A stretch of 25,660 bases of DNA. It comes from an uncultured Oscillospiraceae bacterium (lineage in GTDB: Bacteria; Bacillota; Clostridia; Oscillospirales; Acutalibacteraceae). The first letter of the stretch is position 1. The number at the start of each line of letters is the position of its first letter. Below, in pieces: positions 9,670-19,000 of this stretch. The DNA lies in the NCBI GenBank assembly GCA_900554775.1, contig USIK01000003.1:1-25660 (forward strand), given 5' to 3'. The notes under the pieces are model-generated. The model was not told the DNA's origin. It worked only from the letters and a program-made list of their open reading frames with translations, and searched no databases. Position numbers and translations under genes: made by a program.

Positions 9670-9698
9670 ATTATAAAGCATTTTTAATTATATGTCGA
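9670..9698 (-). promoter_or_regulatory. Sigma-A promoter for the 355-residue hypothetical
   Basis: The minus strand reads TCGACA (9693-9698), a 17-base spacer and TATAAT (9670-9675), matching 5/6 and 6/6 of consensus. It leads directly into the AGGAGG and TTG start at 9628. A leader of about 35 nucleotides is predicted. Confidence 0.65.
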
Positions 9699-9739
9699 TA
9701 GAAAACTAAAAAATAAATATATAATAATTAAACCAATTT

Positions 9740-10459
9740 TTAAAAATTCATCAAATAGTTTGTTATTCCGCAAAAAATAGAAAATGCCATTTGGCTTTGA
9801 TATTTTTCGTCTTTCAATTTTTGAGCTTCACCTGGGTTTGAAATGAACCCGCATTCCACTATAACCGCTGGGATTTTTGCATTGTGGAGGAGAAAAATTT
9901 TGTTGTTCGCAGGTTTGATTTCTCTTTTGTTTTCAGGTTGCAAAAGACCCGTGACGGAATCTTTGATTTTATTGGCTAGTTCTACGCTTTTGTCATCGTT
10001 TACGGAGTAAAAAATTTGCGTTCCGAAGTATTTTTCATCAGGGAATTTATTTTGATGGATACTAACGAAGACGGAATCGTTTTCTTTGTTTTTATCCATT
10101 ATTCCCATGCGGTTCCTGAGGTCAGATTTCTTTTTTTCTTTCAAGGTTTTAGCGGAATCGTCGTAAATTGCGGTGTCTTTTTCGCGCGTCATTATGACCT
10201 TGTGCCCCGAGGCTTCAAGCAGGCTTTCGAGCTTTTGGGCTATAGCTAGGTTAATGTCTTTTTCGACGATCCCTTCTGAGCCCACTGCTCCGCCGTCTTC
10301 TCCGCCGTGGCCGGCATCTATTATTATCGCTTTATGTCCGCTGCCTTCAGTTGACTTTGATTTTGCATAAGATATAAATGTAAGTGAGGAAAGCGCCAAA
10401 ACTGTTAATGCTATAGATGTGAGAACCACTTTATTTTCTTTGAATGATTTGAACTTCAA
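9740..10459 (-). CDS. cwlD: N-acetylmuramoyl-L-alanine amidase (Amidase_3, CwlD-like)
   Basis: This is a zinc amidase that cleaves the bond between MurNAc and L-Ala in peptidoglycan. CwlD of spore-formers acts on spore cortex to start muramic-delta-lactam formation. Seen: a short N-terminal membrane or signal segment (VVLTSIALTVLALSSLTFIS, no clear cleavage site) followed by a single catalytic domain. Zinc ligands are the His of DAGHGG, the Glu of GIVEKD and the His of SIHQN; the catalytic Glu is in VECGFISN. The length of about 239 residues with no cell-wall binding repeats fits CwlD better than autolysins. The start is TTG 10459, eight bases from AAGGAG; an in-frame GTG at 10468 overlaps that SD. 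No gerD or other spore gene adjoins it, so the specific CwlD role is inferred. Confidence 0.85.
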   Translation of the reverse strand: MKFKSFKENKVVLTSIALTVLALSSLTFISYAKSKSTEGSGHKAIIIDAGHGGEDGGAVGSEGIVEKDINLAIAQKLESLLEASGHKVIMTREKDTAIYDDSAKTLKEKKKSDLRNRMGIMDKNKENDSVFVSIHQNKFPDEKYFGTQIFYSVNDDKSVELANKIKDSVTGLLQPENKREIKPANNKIFLLHNAKIPAVIVECGFISNPGEAQKLKDEKYQSQMAFSIFCGITNYLMNF

Positions 10460-10482
10460 AAATGTCACTCCTTAAATCTTTA

Positions 10483-10511
10483 AATCTATTTTTATTTTGA
10501 ATATTTGGCAA
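10483..10511 (-). promoter_or_regulatory. Candidate promoter of the cwlD-like gene
   Basis: The minus strand reads TTGCCA (10506-10511), a 17-base spacer and TAGATT (10483-10488), matching 5/6 and 4/6 of sigma-A consensus. It overlaps the divergent promoter at 10497-10525. A sporulation sigma factor could equally be used in vivo, but I see no convincing match. Confidence 0.4.
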
Positions 10512-10525
10512 AATTGTGGTATAAT
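10497..10525 (+). promoter_or_regulatory. Sigma-A promoter of the hemolysin III-type gene
   Basis: TTGAAT (10497-10502), a 17-base spacer and TATAAT (10520-10525) preceded by TGG, which makes an extended -10. It is followed by the GTGAGGT SD just before ATG 10560. Confidence 0.7.
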
Positions 10526-10559
10526 CTTTGAGACTTTTTACAAGTGAGGTAATAAAAGA

Positions 10560-11222
10560 ATGGAAAAGCAAAAGAAGTTAAGCGGATGTGCGAAAAATGC
10601 CTTCGGGCTCCCGGGTTACAGCTTTTCAGAAGAGCTTTTTAACTCGATAACCCACGGCCTTGGAATTATTTTTGCGTTTGTTGCGTTTTTCATTTTGATT
10701 CCAAAATATAAAAATGATTTTTGGAATCTTTTCTCTGTTGTGGCTTATCTTGTCACTTTGTTTGTGCTTTACACTGGCTCAACGCTTTATCATTCTGTTA
10801 ATAACCCCAAGGCTAAGAGCTACCTTAGAAAGTTTGATCACTGTTCGATTTTCCTTTTGATTGCAGGAACTTACACTCCAATTTGCACGGTTTTCATAAA
10901 AGGTCCTGCGGGCAAAATCGTCCTTGGTGCGGTTTGGTTTTTGGCCATTTTGGGAATAATTCTTAATATGATAGACGTTAATAAATTTTCGAAATTTTCG
11001 CTAACTTGCTATATTCTCATGGGTTGGAGCGTGGTTTTCATAGCAAAGCCCGCGATGAACTTCCTTCTTAGTAGCCAGCTTTGGTGGCTTTTAATTGGCG
11101 GTGTTTTTTACACTGTGGGAGCGGTGCTTTATGTTCTTGGCAAGAAGATAAAATACATGCACTCCGTTTGGCATTTGTTTGTTCTTGCGGGCAGCGTTTG
11201 CCATTTCATGATTTTAGTTTAG
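10560..11222 (+). CDS. Hemolysin III / YqfA-type integral membrane protein (PAQR superfamily)
   Basis: Members of this family are seven-helix membrane proteins related to adiponectin/progestin receptors. Some are called hemolysins, but the physiological role in bacteria is unsettled, and membrane homeostasis or metal-dependent hydrolase activity has been proposed. The 220-residue product has the expected hallmarks: an early SFSEELFNSITHG; STLYHS after the second helix; the DHCSIFLLIAGTYTP motif; and a C-terminal MHSVWHLFVLAGSVCHF. The last supplies the histidines that, with the earlier His and Asp, form the probable zinc site. Hydrophobic segments are spread across the whole length, in keeping with seven helices. 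It has its own promoter and its TAG stop abuts the stop of the convergent ylmC-like gene with no spacer. Confidence 0.9.
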   Translation: MEKQKKLSGCAKNAFGLPGYSFSEELFNSITHGLGIIFAFVAFFILIPKYKNDFWNLFSVVAYLVTLFVLYTGSTLYHSVNNPKAKSYLRKFDHCSIFLLIAGTYTPICTVFIKGPAGKIVLGAVWFLAILGIILNMIDVNKFSKFSLTCYILMGWSVVFIAKPAMNFLLSSQLWWLLIGGVFYTVGAVLYVLGKKIKYMHSVWHLFVLAGSVCHFMILV

Positions 11223-11519
11223 TCATTTAAAGCTCATGAACCCAGGGGAGAACCAGCCTGGCCTGCGCTTTTTCTTGCAAATGGGGTTGTAATTCACCAA
11301 GATGGTGTCATCTCCTATGACTTCAATGTTTTCCCATTTTATGATGATGTCTTCTTCTCTTCCTAGAAGCCCGCAGCATTTTAGCCTGCCATAAACCACA
11401 ATCGCCACGATTTTTGCGCATTTCATGTCGACTTCAACGTCGTTAACGCAGCCTATTTTGCAGCCGTCTTTTATGCTTATCACTTCTTTGTTTTTCATGT
11501 CTACTATTCTGCAAATCAA
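11223..11519 (-). CDS. YlmC/YmxH-family PRC-barrel protein
   Basis: This small PRC-barrel family is widespread in spore-forming Firmicutes and is annotated as sporulation-related. Its molecular function is not established. The 98-residue product shows the family pattern: a short strand and DMKNKEVISIKDGCKIG at the start, then NDVEVD, then GLLGREEDIIIKW and ENIEVIGDDTILV near the end. The start is ambiguous: TTG 11519 is best spaced from the AAAAAGG purine tract (about 11529-11535), while GTG 11528 touches that tract. The frame remains open further upstream, but those codons would overlap the divergent ATPase leader. A Cys-rich stretch (Cys at GCKIGC, MKC and LKCC) is unusual for the family. 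It ends in TGA, showing that TGA works as a stop in this genome. Confidence 0.85.
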   Translation of the reverse strand: MICRIVDMKNKEVISIKDGCKIGCVNDVEVDMKCAKIVAIVVYGRLKCCGLLGREEDIIIKWENIEVIGDDTILVNYNPICKKKRRPGWFSPGFMSFK

Positions 11520-11540
11520 ATTTATCACCCTTTTTGAAAA

Positions 11541-11546
11541 ATTATA
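11541..11546 (-). promoter_or_regulatory. Possible -10 element of the ylmC-like gene
   Basis: A perfect TATAAT on the minus strand lies just upstream of the ylmC-like start, with no convincing -35. The leader would be only a few bases plus the purine-rich SD. This spacer also holds the leader of the divergent ATPase gene. Confidence 0.35.
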
Positions 11547-11584
11547 AACATGAAATTTTAAAATTACGCTAAAGGAGGATTTTA

Positions 11585-13951
11585 ATGGATAATTCAAATG
11601 TAGTAAGATACAACCCGCCGAGCGACTATGGCCTTACAAAGGCCCAGGTCAAGCAAAGAAAAACGCAAGGTCTTGTGAACGTTGATAAAACCATATCTTC
11701 GAAAAGAACTGCTTCTATAGTCAAAAGCAATCTTTTCACGCTTTTTAACTTCATAAATATTATTCTTGCCGTGGCAATTCTTTACACAGGTTCATATAGG
11801 AATCTTATGTTTATGGGCGTTGTTATATGCAATCTTGTTGTGGGAATATTTCAAGAAATCAAGGCGAAAAGAACGGTTGATAAGCTTAATTTGATGGCTT
11901 CGAGTAACACAGTTGTTCTAAGAGGGGGCAAAAAGGGCAAGATAAGGCTTGAAAAGATAGTCCTTGATGACATAATTTGCCTTGAAAGAGGCAGCCAAAT
12001 TCCTTCTGACGCCGTGATTATTGAAGGCAAATGCGAAGTTAATGAGTCCCTTCTAACCGGTGAATCGGATTTAATCCCCAAAAAAGTTGGTGACATGCTT
12101 TTATCGGGCAGCTATGTTGTTAGCGGCACTTGCAAGGCGAAAGTTGAGCACATTGGCAAAAGTAACTATGCTTCGCAGCTTTTAAAAGGCTCGAAGTATA
12201 TAAAGAAAACGAAATCTGAAATAATGACCACGCTTAACAAGATAATAAAAATTATTTCGATTGCAATAATTCCGCTCGGCGCGCTTCTGTTTTACCGCCA
12301 GTTTGTTTCTTCGGGCAGCGATGTGAACTCAGCAATCGTAACAACTTCCGCAGCTTTGACGGGAATGATTCCTGAAGGGCTCGTTTTGCTAACGAGCGCA
12401 GTCTTGGCAGTTGGAGTGATGAGGCTTTCGAAAAGAAAGGTTTTAGTCCAAGACATGTATTCTCTTGAAACTTTGGCGCGTGTTGACACTCTTTGCCTTG
12501 ACAAAACCGGAACAATAACTCAAGGAAGCTTCGAGGTTCACAACCATATTTCCTGCGGTGAATATTCGCAGGAAGATTTAGGCAAAGCCATGAAAATGAT
12601 AAGCTCCATGCTTAATGACACCGGCGAGACTTTTGCAGCCGTGAAAAATGCGTTCCCTGATGAAAAAAGCGAAAGAAGGGCAGATGTTGTCGTGCCGTTT
12701 TCTTCCGAGAAAAAGTGGTCCGGGATTTACGTTAACGGTTACGGAAGCTTGATAATGGGCGCTTATGAATTCATTTTTAAAGGCGGATGCGATGAAATTA
12801 AAGAGCAGGTGAAAAAGTATTCGGCGGATTACAGAGTTTTAGTGGTGGCTTATTCTGAAAATGAAATTTTGGATTCATCGCTACCTGAGAATTTAAAGCC
12901 GATGGGCCTTATTCTTATCAAAGATAAAATCAGGAACAATGCTGAAAAAACCCTCAGGTTTTTCGCAAAGCAAGGCGTTGACATAAAAGTGATTTCCGGC
13001 GATGACCCGCTGACGGTTTCGAACATTGCAAAAAGGGTTAACCTTAAAAATGCAGGCGAATTCATCGACGCAAGAACGCTCGACACATCCGAAAAAATCA
13101 AAGAAGCAGCGAATAAATATACTGTTTTCGGCAGGGTGACGCCTTCGCAAAAACAAGATTTAATTAAATCAATCAAGGAAGCAGGGCACACTGTGGCAAT
13201 GGTTGGTGACGGCGTTAATGACGTGCTTGCAATGAAGGAATCGGATTGTAGCGTTGCTATGGCAGGGGGAAGCGAAATAGCCAGGAATGTTTCGCACATA
13301 GTGCTTTTGAACTCTGATTTTGCTTCAATGCCAATGGCTGTTGCCGAAGGAAGACGTGCGATAAATAACATCAAGCGTTCTTCGAGTTTGTTCCTTGTTA
13401 AAACGATATATTCCTTCTTGCTTTCGCTTCTTTTCTTGCTCATTTCGGCGCCTTACCCGTTTATTCCTATTCAAATGACCTTAATAAGCATGGTAACAAT
13501 TGGGATCCCTTCGTTTGTTCTTGCGATGGAACCTAACCGGGAAAAAATCAAGGGTAACCTTTTCGAAAGCATTATAAAAACTTCACTTCCTGCGGCGCTT
13601 TCGGTGGTTTTTTCAATTATTCTTTCGGTCAGTATTTATTCCATTTTCAAGCTTTCTTATGAAACTTACTCCACTATAAATGTTGTAATAACCGGTGTGA
13701 TTGGAATAATATTAATATACAGAATCTCCCAGCCGCTGAATTTTTTAAGGAAAAGTTTGCTTTGGTGCATTTCTTTGATTTTCATTCTTGGAATAACAAA
13801 ATTTAATTCATTTTTCGAGCTGCAACCTTTAAACTGGCTTAGCCTTGTGATAATACTCCCGATGACAGTTGTGGCAATGGCGGTTTATGATTATGTTTAC
13901 GAAGCAGATCTTGAAAAATTATTTAAGAAAAAAGAAGTTATGAAAAATTAA
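11585..13951 (+). CDS. Cation-transporting P-type ATPase, CtpE-like
   Basis: This membrane pump of the P-type ATPase superfamily couples ATP hydrolysis to cation transport. The 788-residue product has two N-terminal helices, an actuator domain with TGES near 157-160, a membrane pair containing GMIPEGLVLLTS, the phosphorylation motif DKTGT with Asp306, a nucleotide-binding domain, the hinge GDGVND near 541-546, and six C-terminal helices. There is no N-terminal heavy-metal domain or CPC motif, so it is not a copper or zinc pump. The text around PEGL and LARVDTLCLDKTGT resembles the CtpE subgroup, for which calcium uptake has been reported in mycobacteria. The substrate here is therefore inferred. 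The start ATG 11585 has a strong AAAGGAGG five to six bases upstream. The gene is monocistronic or leads into the next small gene. Confidence 0.92.
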   Translation: MDNSNVVRYNPPSDYGLTKAQVKQRKTQGLVNVDKTISSKRTASIVKSNLFTLFNFINIILAVAILYTGSYRNLMFMGVVICNLVVGIFQEIKAKRTVDKLNLMASSNTVVLRGGKKGKIRLEKIVLDDIICLERGSQIPSDAVIIEGKCEVNESLLTGESDLIPKKVGDMLLSGSYVVSGTCKAKVEHIGKSNYASQLLKGSKYIKKTKSEIMTTLNKIIKIISIAIIPLGALLFYRQFVSSGSDVNSAIVTTSAALTGMIPEGLVLLTSAVLAVGVMRLSKRKVLVQDMYSLETLARVDTLCLDKTGTITQGSFEVHNHISCGEYSQEDLGKAMKMISSMLNDTGETFAAVKNAFPDEKSERRADVVVPFSSEKKWSGIYVNGYGSLIMGAYEFIFKGGCDEIKEQVKKYSADYRVLVVAYSENEILDSSLPENLKPMGLILIKDKIRNNAEKTLRFFAKQGVDIKVISGDDPLTVSNIAKRVNLKNAGEFIDARTLDTSEKIKEAANKYTVFGRVTPSQKQDLIKSIKEAGHTVAMVGDGVNDVLAMKESDCSVAMAGGSEIARNVSHIVLLNSDFASMPMAVAEGRRAINNIKRSSSLFLVKTIYSFLLSLLFLLISAPYPFIPIQMTLISMVTIGIPSFVLAMEPNREKIKGNLFESIIKTSLPAALSVVFSIILSVSIYSIFKLSYETYSTINVVITGVIGIILIYRISQPLNFLRKSLLWCISLIFILGITKFNSFFELQPLNWLSLVIILPMTVVAMAVYDYVYEADLEKLFKKKEVMKN

Positions 13952-13966
13952 ATTATTAATCTTAGC

Positions 13967-13995
13967 TTGAAAAAACTAGGATATAGATGTAGAAT
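13967..13995 (+). promoter_or_regulatory. Sigma-A promoter for the 52-residue membrane peptide
   Basis: TTGAAA (13967-13972), a 17-base spacer and TAGAAT (13990-13995), each 5/6 of consensus. It sits in the 79-base gap after the ATPase gene, so the small gene can be expressed on its own. Confidence 0.6.
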
Positions 13996-14030
13996 ATGTT
14001 TATTATAAAAAATAAAAAGGAGAGATTGCT

Positions 14031-14189
14031 TTGAGAAATAACAAGGATAATTTAGCATTCGTGATAGGAGTAATCACCTGTTTAGTAACAATTCTTTCTT
14101 TAACGGTTGCAATTGTTGCGCTTTTTGACAAGAAAAAGAAAAAAGAAGAAAAAGAACTTGAAGAATATTTGGAAGCTTCAATAAATTAA
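14031..14189 (+). CDS. Small single-pass membrane protein, 52 residues
   Basis: A short gene with its own promoter, an AAGGAGAG SD seven to eight bases before TTG 14031, and a strong terminator just after the TAA. Residues 1-7 are polar, residues 8-32 form one hydrophobic helix (LAFVIGVITCLVTILSL and onward), and residues 33-45 are a dense Lys/Glu tail that would stay in the cytoplasm by the positive-inside rule. No family is recognised. The complete set of expression signals is the main reason to call it real. It could serve the neighbouring ATPase as a regulatory micro-subunit, as small peptides do for some P-type pumps, but that is only inference from position. Confidence 0.7.
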   Translation: MRNNKDNLAFVIGVITCLVTILSLTVAIVALFDKKKKKEEKELEEYLEASIN

Positions 14190-14203
14190 ATTTGAAAAAC
14201 TAG

Positions 14204-14231
14204 GCCTACTCACTTAGGAGTAGGCTTTTTT
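14204..14231 (+). terminator. Rho-independent terminator after the 52-residue gene
   Basis: GCCTACTC (14204-14211) and GAGTAGGC (14218-14225) form an 8-bp stem with a 6-base loop, followed by a T6 run. Confidence 0.9.
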
Positions 14232-14270
14232 GTTGCCTTAAGATATTGTTTAAGCTTAAATTTTTGCATT

Positions 14271-14294
14271 AAAAACCACCGGCATGACCGGTGG
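14271..14294 (-). terminator. Rho-independent terminator of the giant surface gene
   Basis: On the minus strand CCACCGG and CCGGTGG (14276-14282 and 14288-14294) form a 7-bp GC-rich stem with a 5-base loop, followed by T5 (14271-14275). It lies ten bases past the surface-gene stop. Confidence 0.88.
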
Positions 14295-14303
14295 AAAATT
14301 ATT

Positions 14304-16028
14304 TTATTTCTTTTCTTCGTCGTTTGATTTTTTCTTTAAAATCGGGATTAGTATCAAAGCGAGGATTCCAAAGCCCAAAATCAAAACTATTATTACTGCC
14401 GGGAGCTCGTTTTTAACCGCCCAATTGTAGGTTTTATCTTTCAGGGTTTCTTTGCTTTGGCTTTCTGAGTTGCCGGTTGGGGTGCTTGTGCTGCTGGAGC
14501 TGTCTGAGCTGCTGCCGGAATCTTCCTTGTTTTCATCGGTGTTTATTAGTTCTCCGATTTCTGATGCGGCATTCTCGCCAAGGAGAGATTTGAGCTCGTC
14601 TTCGTTTCTAACAAGGCTTGCAACCGAAACAGTTGCGTTTGTGAGCTTGCTTGAATCGAGGGGGATCTTCTTTCCTGCTATACCAAATTTGCTGAAAGAA
14701 GTTGTTTTGAATTGTGCTTTGTCTGATTTGATATTAACGTCAAGGTATTCGATTCCTCCTGCGGAATTTTCATGAACAACCATTATGTTTTCATATTCGC
14801 TAATATTTCCGGGGCAGGGGATTGTTACAGTGACTTCTTGGCCGTAAGGCACTTTGTAAACTTCGTTTTTCAGCATGTCATAAAGCTTGATGTCATAAAG
14901 GTTTATGAGCTCTTTTCTGTCAAGATGACCGTTTAATTCTTCGATTGCTTTTTTGTCATCGTTAAGCGAAGTTACTATCAGTTTAATATACCAGTCAATT
15001 CCCGTTACCGTTATTCCATCTGCTGAATGGTTGAAAACTCCTGCCGCTTTTTGCGCTGCGTTTAATTCGTCAAGATTTGTCACAAGCTCCTTTTGCTCAT
15101 CAGACAAGTTATTGTATGAATTCGTAGCCGAGATGATTTCGTCAACATCCGATGAAGAAGAAATATCGCTTGAAACTGTAGTTATTTCTTCAATGGCGCG
15201 TTCTTCGGCGTTTTTCTTAACGTTTTTGACGTTTATTGCAACATCGCTGTTTATTCCTTCGACTTTGTATATGCCTGCATTGGCTGATATTTCCGCGGTG
15301 TTGTTAAGCAAGACTGTGGGAACTGAGCTGTCGTAAGCATCCATCAAAGTTATTTTAAATTGGAGCGTGTCGCCGTATTCAACGTCCATTGATTTTTCAA
15401 AGGGCTTGTTTTTAATGGTTTTGTAAATAACGCCTTCGGTTTCTTCGAACGTTACTTTGTAGGTGTTTTTGGTTATTCCGGTTATTTGAAGAATTTTGTT
15501 TTCTTTAATGTTTTCTAGCCTGTAGTATCCGTCCGATCCTGGCGAAAGAGTGCTTGTTGTGCCTTTGATTTCAACCACTGGGTTTGATTTGTCGTAAATC
15601 TTGTCTATTGAAAGTCGGAATTCAAGTGTGTCGCCATAATTAACTTCCGTTTTCGCTGCTATAGTATTACCGTTTCTATCAAGGCATGATACGCCAGTTG
15701 TGGTTCTTATTTCAACGGTGTAGACGGTTGGTTTTGAATCGCTGGTGTAAACTATATAATCGCCTTTAATATTTTCTACTGTGTAGATGTTGTCAATTGC
15801 AACGAGTTGAGTTGGGGATTTATCATTTTCCGATTTTTTAAGCCAAATTTTGATGTTTGAAAGGTCAACGCCTTCTCTTCCTGCAACTCTGAAGCTAAAA
15901 TTACTTCCATGGGTTGTGTTTTTCTTGCACACAATGTTAGCGGTTGTTTCTCCGTCAGATTTGAGCTCTTGGTCACTGTAAGCATCGGTATAATAAACGT
16001 TGGTATTATCCGGCTTGTCAAAGGTCAA
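14304..16028 (-). CDS. C-terminal segment of the giant surface protein (repeats, linker, membrane anchor)
   Basis: This segment is in the same frame as the central one and lies just past the TGA. The TTG at 16028 has no SD. The first part holds three more modules, with the recurring texts YGDTLEF/YGDTLQF, AYDSSVPTV/IYDKSNPVV, YRLENIK/YKVEGIN and NTYKVTF. Next comes a helical stretch with YNNLSDEQKELVTNLDEL, a motif seen in other clostridial surface proteins. A beta domain containing YGQEVTVTIPCPG and ending in FSKFGIAG follows, then a Ser/Thr-rich spacer and a final hydrophobic helix (AVIIVLILGFGILALILIPI) with a KKKSNDEEKK tail. This is a membrane anchor and not a sortase signal. Confidence 0.65.
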   Translation of the reverse strand: MTFDKPDNTNVYYTDAYSDQELKSDGETTANIVCKKNTTHGSNFSFRVAGREGVDLSNIKIWLKKSENDKSPTQLVAIDNIYTVENIKGDYIVYTSDSKPTVYTVEIRTTTGVSCLDRNGNTIAAKTEVNYGDTLEFRLSIDKIYDKSNPVVEIKGTTSTLSPGSDGYYRLENIKENKILQITGITKNTYKVTFEETEGVIYKTIKNKPFEKSMDVEYGDTLQFKITLMDAYDSSVPTVLLNNTAEISANAGIYKVEGINSDVAINVKNVKKNAEERAIEEITTVSSDISSSSDVDEIISATNSYNNLSDEQKELVTNLDELNAAQKAAGVFNHSADGITVTGIDWYIKLIVTSLNDDKKAIEELNGHLDRKELINLYDIKLYDMLKNEVYKVPYGQEVTVTIPCPGNISEYENIMVVHENSAGGIEYLDVNIKSDKAQFKTTSFSKFGIAGKKIPLDSSKLTNATVSVASLVRNEDELKSLLGENAASEIGELINTDENKEDSGSSSDSSSSTSTPTGNSESQSKETLKDKTYNWAVKNELPAVIIVLILGFGILALILIPILKKKSNDEEKK

Positions 16029-16049
16029 GGTGTATGTGTTAAGGGATAT

Positions 16050-19000
16050 TCAATCTATAGTGATTTTTGAGTTTTCCGTCAAGTTTTTAATCACGCATTT
16101 GCGAGATTTATAGTCATACTCAATTTGGTCGTCGTTTAATTCACTTGAAGAAATGTTAGTTAAATGGATTGAAATTGCGCCTTCTTTGCCTTTTAGCTGG
16201 GAGATAGCTTCACCGAAATCTATTTTGAATTCATAGCTGCTGCCATATTCAACGTTTACCGATTCTCCTATGGTTTTGTCGTTTGAATCAAGATAGGTCA
16301 AGTCGTCATAATCAGTGAAGGTTATCGTTCTTGTTTCTTTTCCAACGCCAAGAATTTTTATGGTTATATCTTTTTCCACGCTGCTTATGGTGTAGTATCC
16401 GTTTACTAAGTTATAAACGTTTTCGTCAGTGTCTTTTACTACTATGTTTGTTATGTCAATGCCCGTAGCAGGGGTTATTGAAAACGAGAAAGAATCTTTA
16501 TATGATTTCGAAACTGAGCCGTTAATTTCTTCGCCGCTTAGGTTACGGACGGTTATGCTGTCATTTTGCGCAGGGAACGAAATCGTGAAATCTTTTTTCC
16601 TTCTTCTTAGCTGAACGTCGAAGTTACTTTTGATTCCTTGGAATTCAACGTCAAAAACTAGTTCGCCTCTGTCGATGCTGAATTTGTACCTTACTTCATT
16701 GACAATTTTTGAAAGTTTTTGGCTGTTGCGAACAGTCCAACTGGAATCTTCCGTTTGAGTGGGGTCAGGGCCCGCTATGTTGTCACCGATATAAATGAAT
16801 GTGTAAGCCGCTCCGTTCGGTGCATAGAGTATAAACTCGCTTATTTCATCGGTTTTGTAGCCCTCTTTTGCTCTTGAACGAATCTTAAGTGTTTCACCAT
16901 AGCTCGCAGTTTCATAGGATTCCACATTGCTGTTCTTTTCAGTTGTGTTTCCGTCATCATCTGTAACCATGAGGCGAATGTCGGTTCCTTCCATATACTG
17001 CTCTGGGAATCCTACTTTCAGTTGTCTTTGCTTTAGGTTTTTAACGTGAATATAAATGTCCTTTGAATAAACATTGTCAATTTTAAAAGAGTCTTTGTTG
17101 CCCAGATCTGAAATTACAGGATATTTAAAGAGTTTCGAAAGAGCCGTGTTTTCTTGCGGTATGGTTGGAACGCTTTCGATTTTTGACGATGCAACAACAA
17201 CATCGTCATATAAGAAGCCTTCCGTCAGGGATATCGCAAAGCTTTTTTCGCCTTCTGTGACAACTGTGTCGGTTTTGGGGTCAAAGTCTGTTCCGTCTAT
17301 GATTTTGTAGGTTATTACCTGGCCGTTGTCATCGTCTGTTATGGGCTCGGCAGTGATGTTTGTTACTTTGATTCCTTTGTAATTGCTGTAAAGTGGTTTT
17401 GAGTAATTTATCACATCGCTGTTTCCGTCGAGATTGTAAGAAAAGTGAATGTTAAATTGTTTTACAGGCTTTAAAATTACTCCTACATAAATTTTTTCAT
17501 AAACATAATTAACTTTTTTGGTGTAATCTACTTCGCCTTTTACGCTAATGTATTCCGAAGCAGCAGGAATCGAACTTTCGAAGTCTCTGTTTGAAATGTC
17601 AATTTTCCATTTTAAATTATTTGTTGATGGATCTTCTTTTTTAGAAAGTATAGGGTTATCTTGGCTCTGGAATTTGGTCAGGTCTATTTCTTTTGTGAGC
17701 TCTTTGTCGCTGTAAAATTTGCAATCGTATTTACCGTTTTCAAGTTTGTAGATATTTGAATTCAGTGATGAAACATTAAAATCAAATACTTCCGGAGATG
17801 GTTTGAACGTGCCGTCGTTGCTGTCTTTCTGATAGTTTATTTGAACATTCGATGCTTGTGATTGATCGAATATTCCTTCTATAACTTTGCCTTCACTCTC
17901 GCTCGGGTTAACATTAGGGACGATTTCAAAGGATTTTGTCAGCGTCCAGTAATGCGTTATAGCTTCTTGATCTTTTTTATAGATGCTTATTTTGCAGCTT
18001 TCTTCAAAGTTGCCTATAGTGACTTCAAAGATTTTAGCTGATTTTTTGTTTGACTTTGCTTTTATATAGCTTGAGGAATCATTATCAAGGGCTTTAAATT
18101 CAAGTAATTTTGTTGTTTCTGAGCCAAGAACCGTGGCGTTTAAATCTGACATATTCGGGTCTAAAACGTAAAATATCATGTTTTTGCCAGGAGTTAAATT
18201 ATCGTTTGAAACAATTGCGTTTCCGTTTTCTTGGTTTTTGGTGTTAATTTTAGCGGGCTCTGTTTTTCCTTCTTCTGTTGTGACGTAATGATAATATTCA
18301 AGCTCGCTTAGGTTTGTAACCACCTCAACTGTTGGCTTTTCGGATTTAAATTTCACGCCGGTTATCTCTACTGTTATTGCGCCACTAGTATTTTCTTCCC
18401 AAGTGACTGTATAGTAGCCGTCGTCACCAAGGTTAAGCTTTTCTCCAGTTTCGCTTATTTTAACCGCTAATGTGATATCTTTTCCGTTGTCGTCTTTTTC
18501 CAGTTCAAAGCCTTCTTTGAGCTCTGTTTTGAATTTATATTCCCTTTCGCTGTCAATTACTGAAACAGACCCACCATTGCTAAAGTTATATGAAACATCC
18601 TGTTTATCAGTTATTTTTAATCCTGGGCAATTAAATTTAATTTCTTTTGTTTGCTGCTCTACATTGTATTTCTCTACGTTTATTTCCAAGTCTTCGCTTA
18701 TGTTTTTTATTGTGCAGGTGTAAATATTATCTTCTACACTTATTTCAAAGTTTCCGTCTGTAAATTCGCCGGTAATTTGTCTTAATTTATATGGTGTAGA
18801 ACTAATTTTAATCATTAAATCTTCATTTTCAGCGGTAATATTATTTGTAACTTTGAAAGTGAAGCTGTTTGAATGCGATACCGAAGTTTCGGATGTGCTT
18901 TCATTGCAGCGAACAACGTAGCCGTCGGTGCACTTTTTAACGGTTTCACTCGTGTCTACGCTCAAAGTTGCTCCATCAGCCGATACAGGGAATTTAATAA

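Noticed and set aside
12850..13443. Long minus-strand open frame inside the P-type ATPase
   Set aside because: It lies opposite conserved ATPase motifs including GDGVND and has no start signals. It is a shadow of the ATPase codons.
16050..16052. TGA read as selenocysteine
   Set aside because: The residue falls in a structural surface repeat at a position where sister repeats have Gly. No stem-loop resembling a bacterial SECIS is evident just after it.
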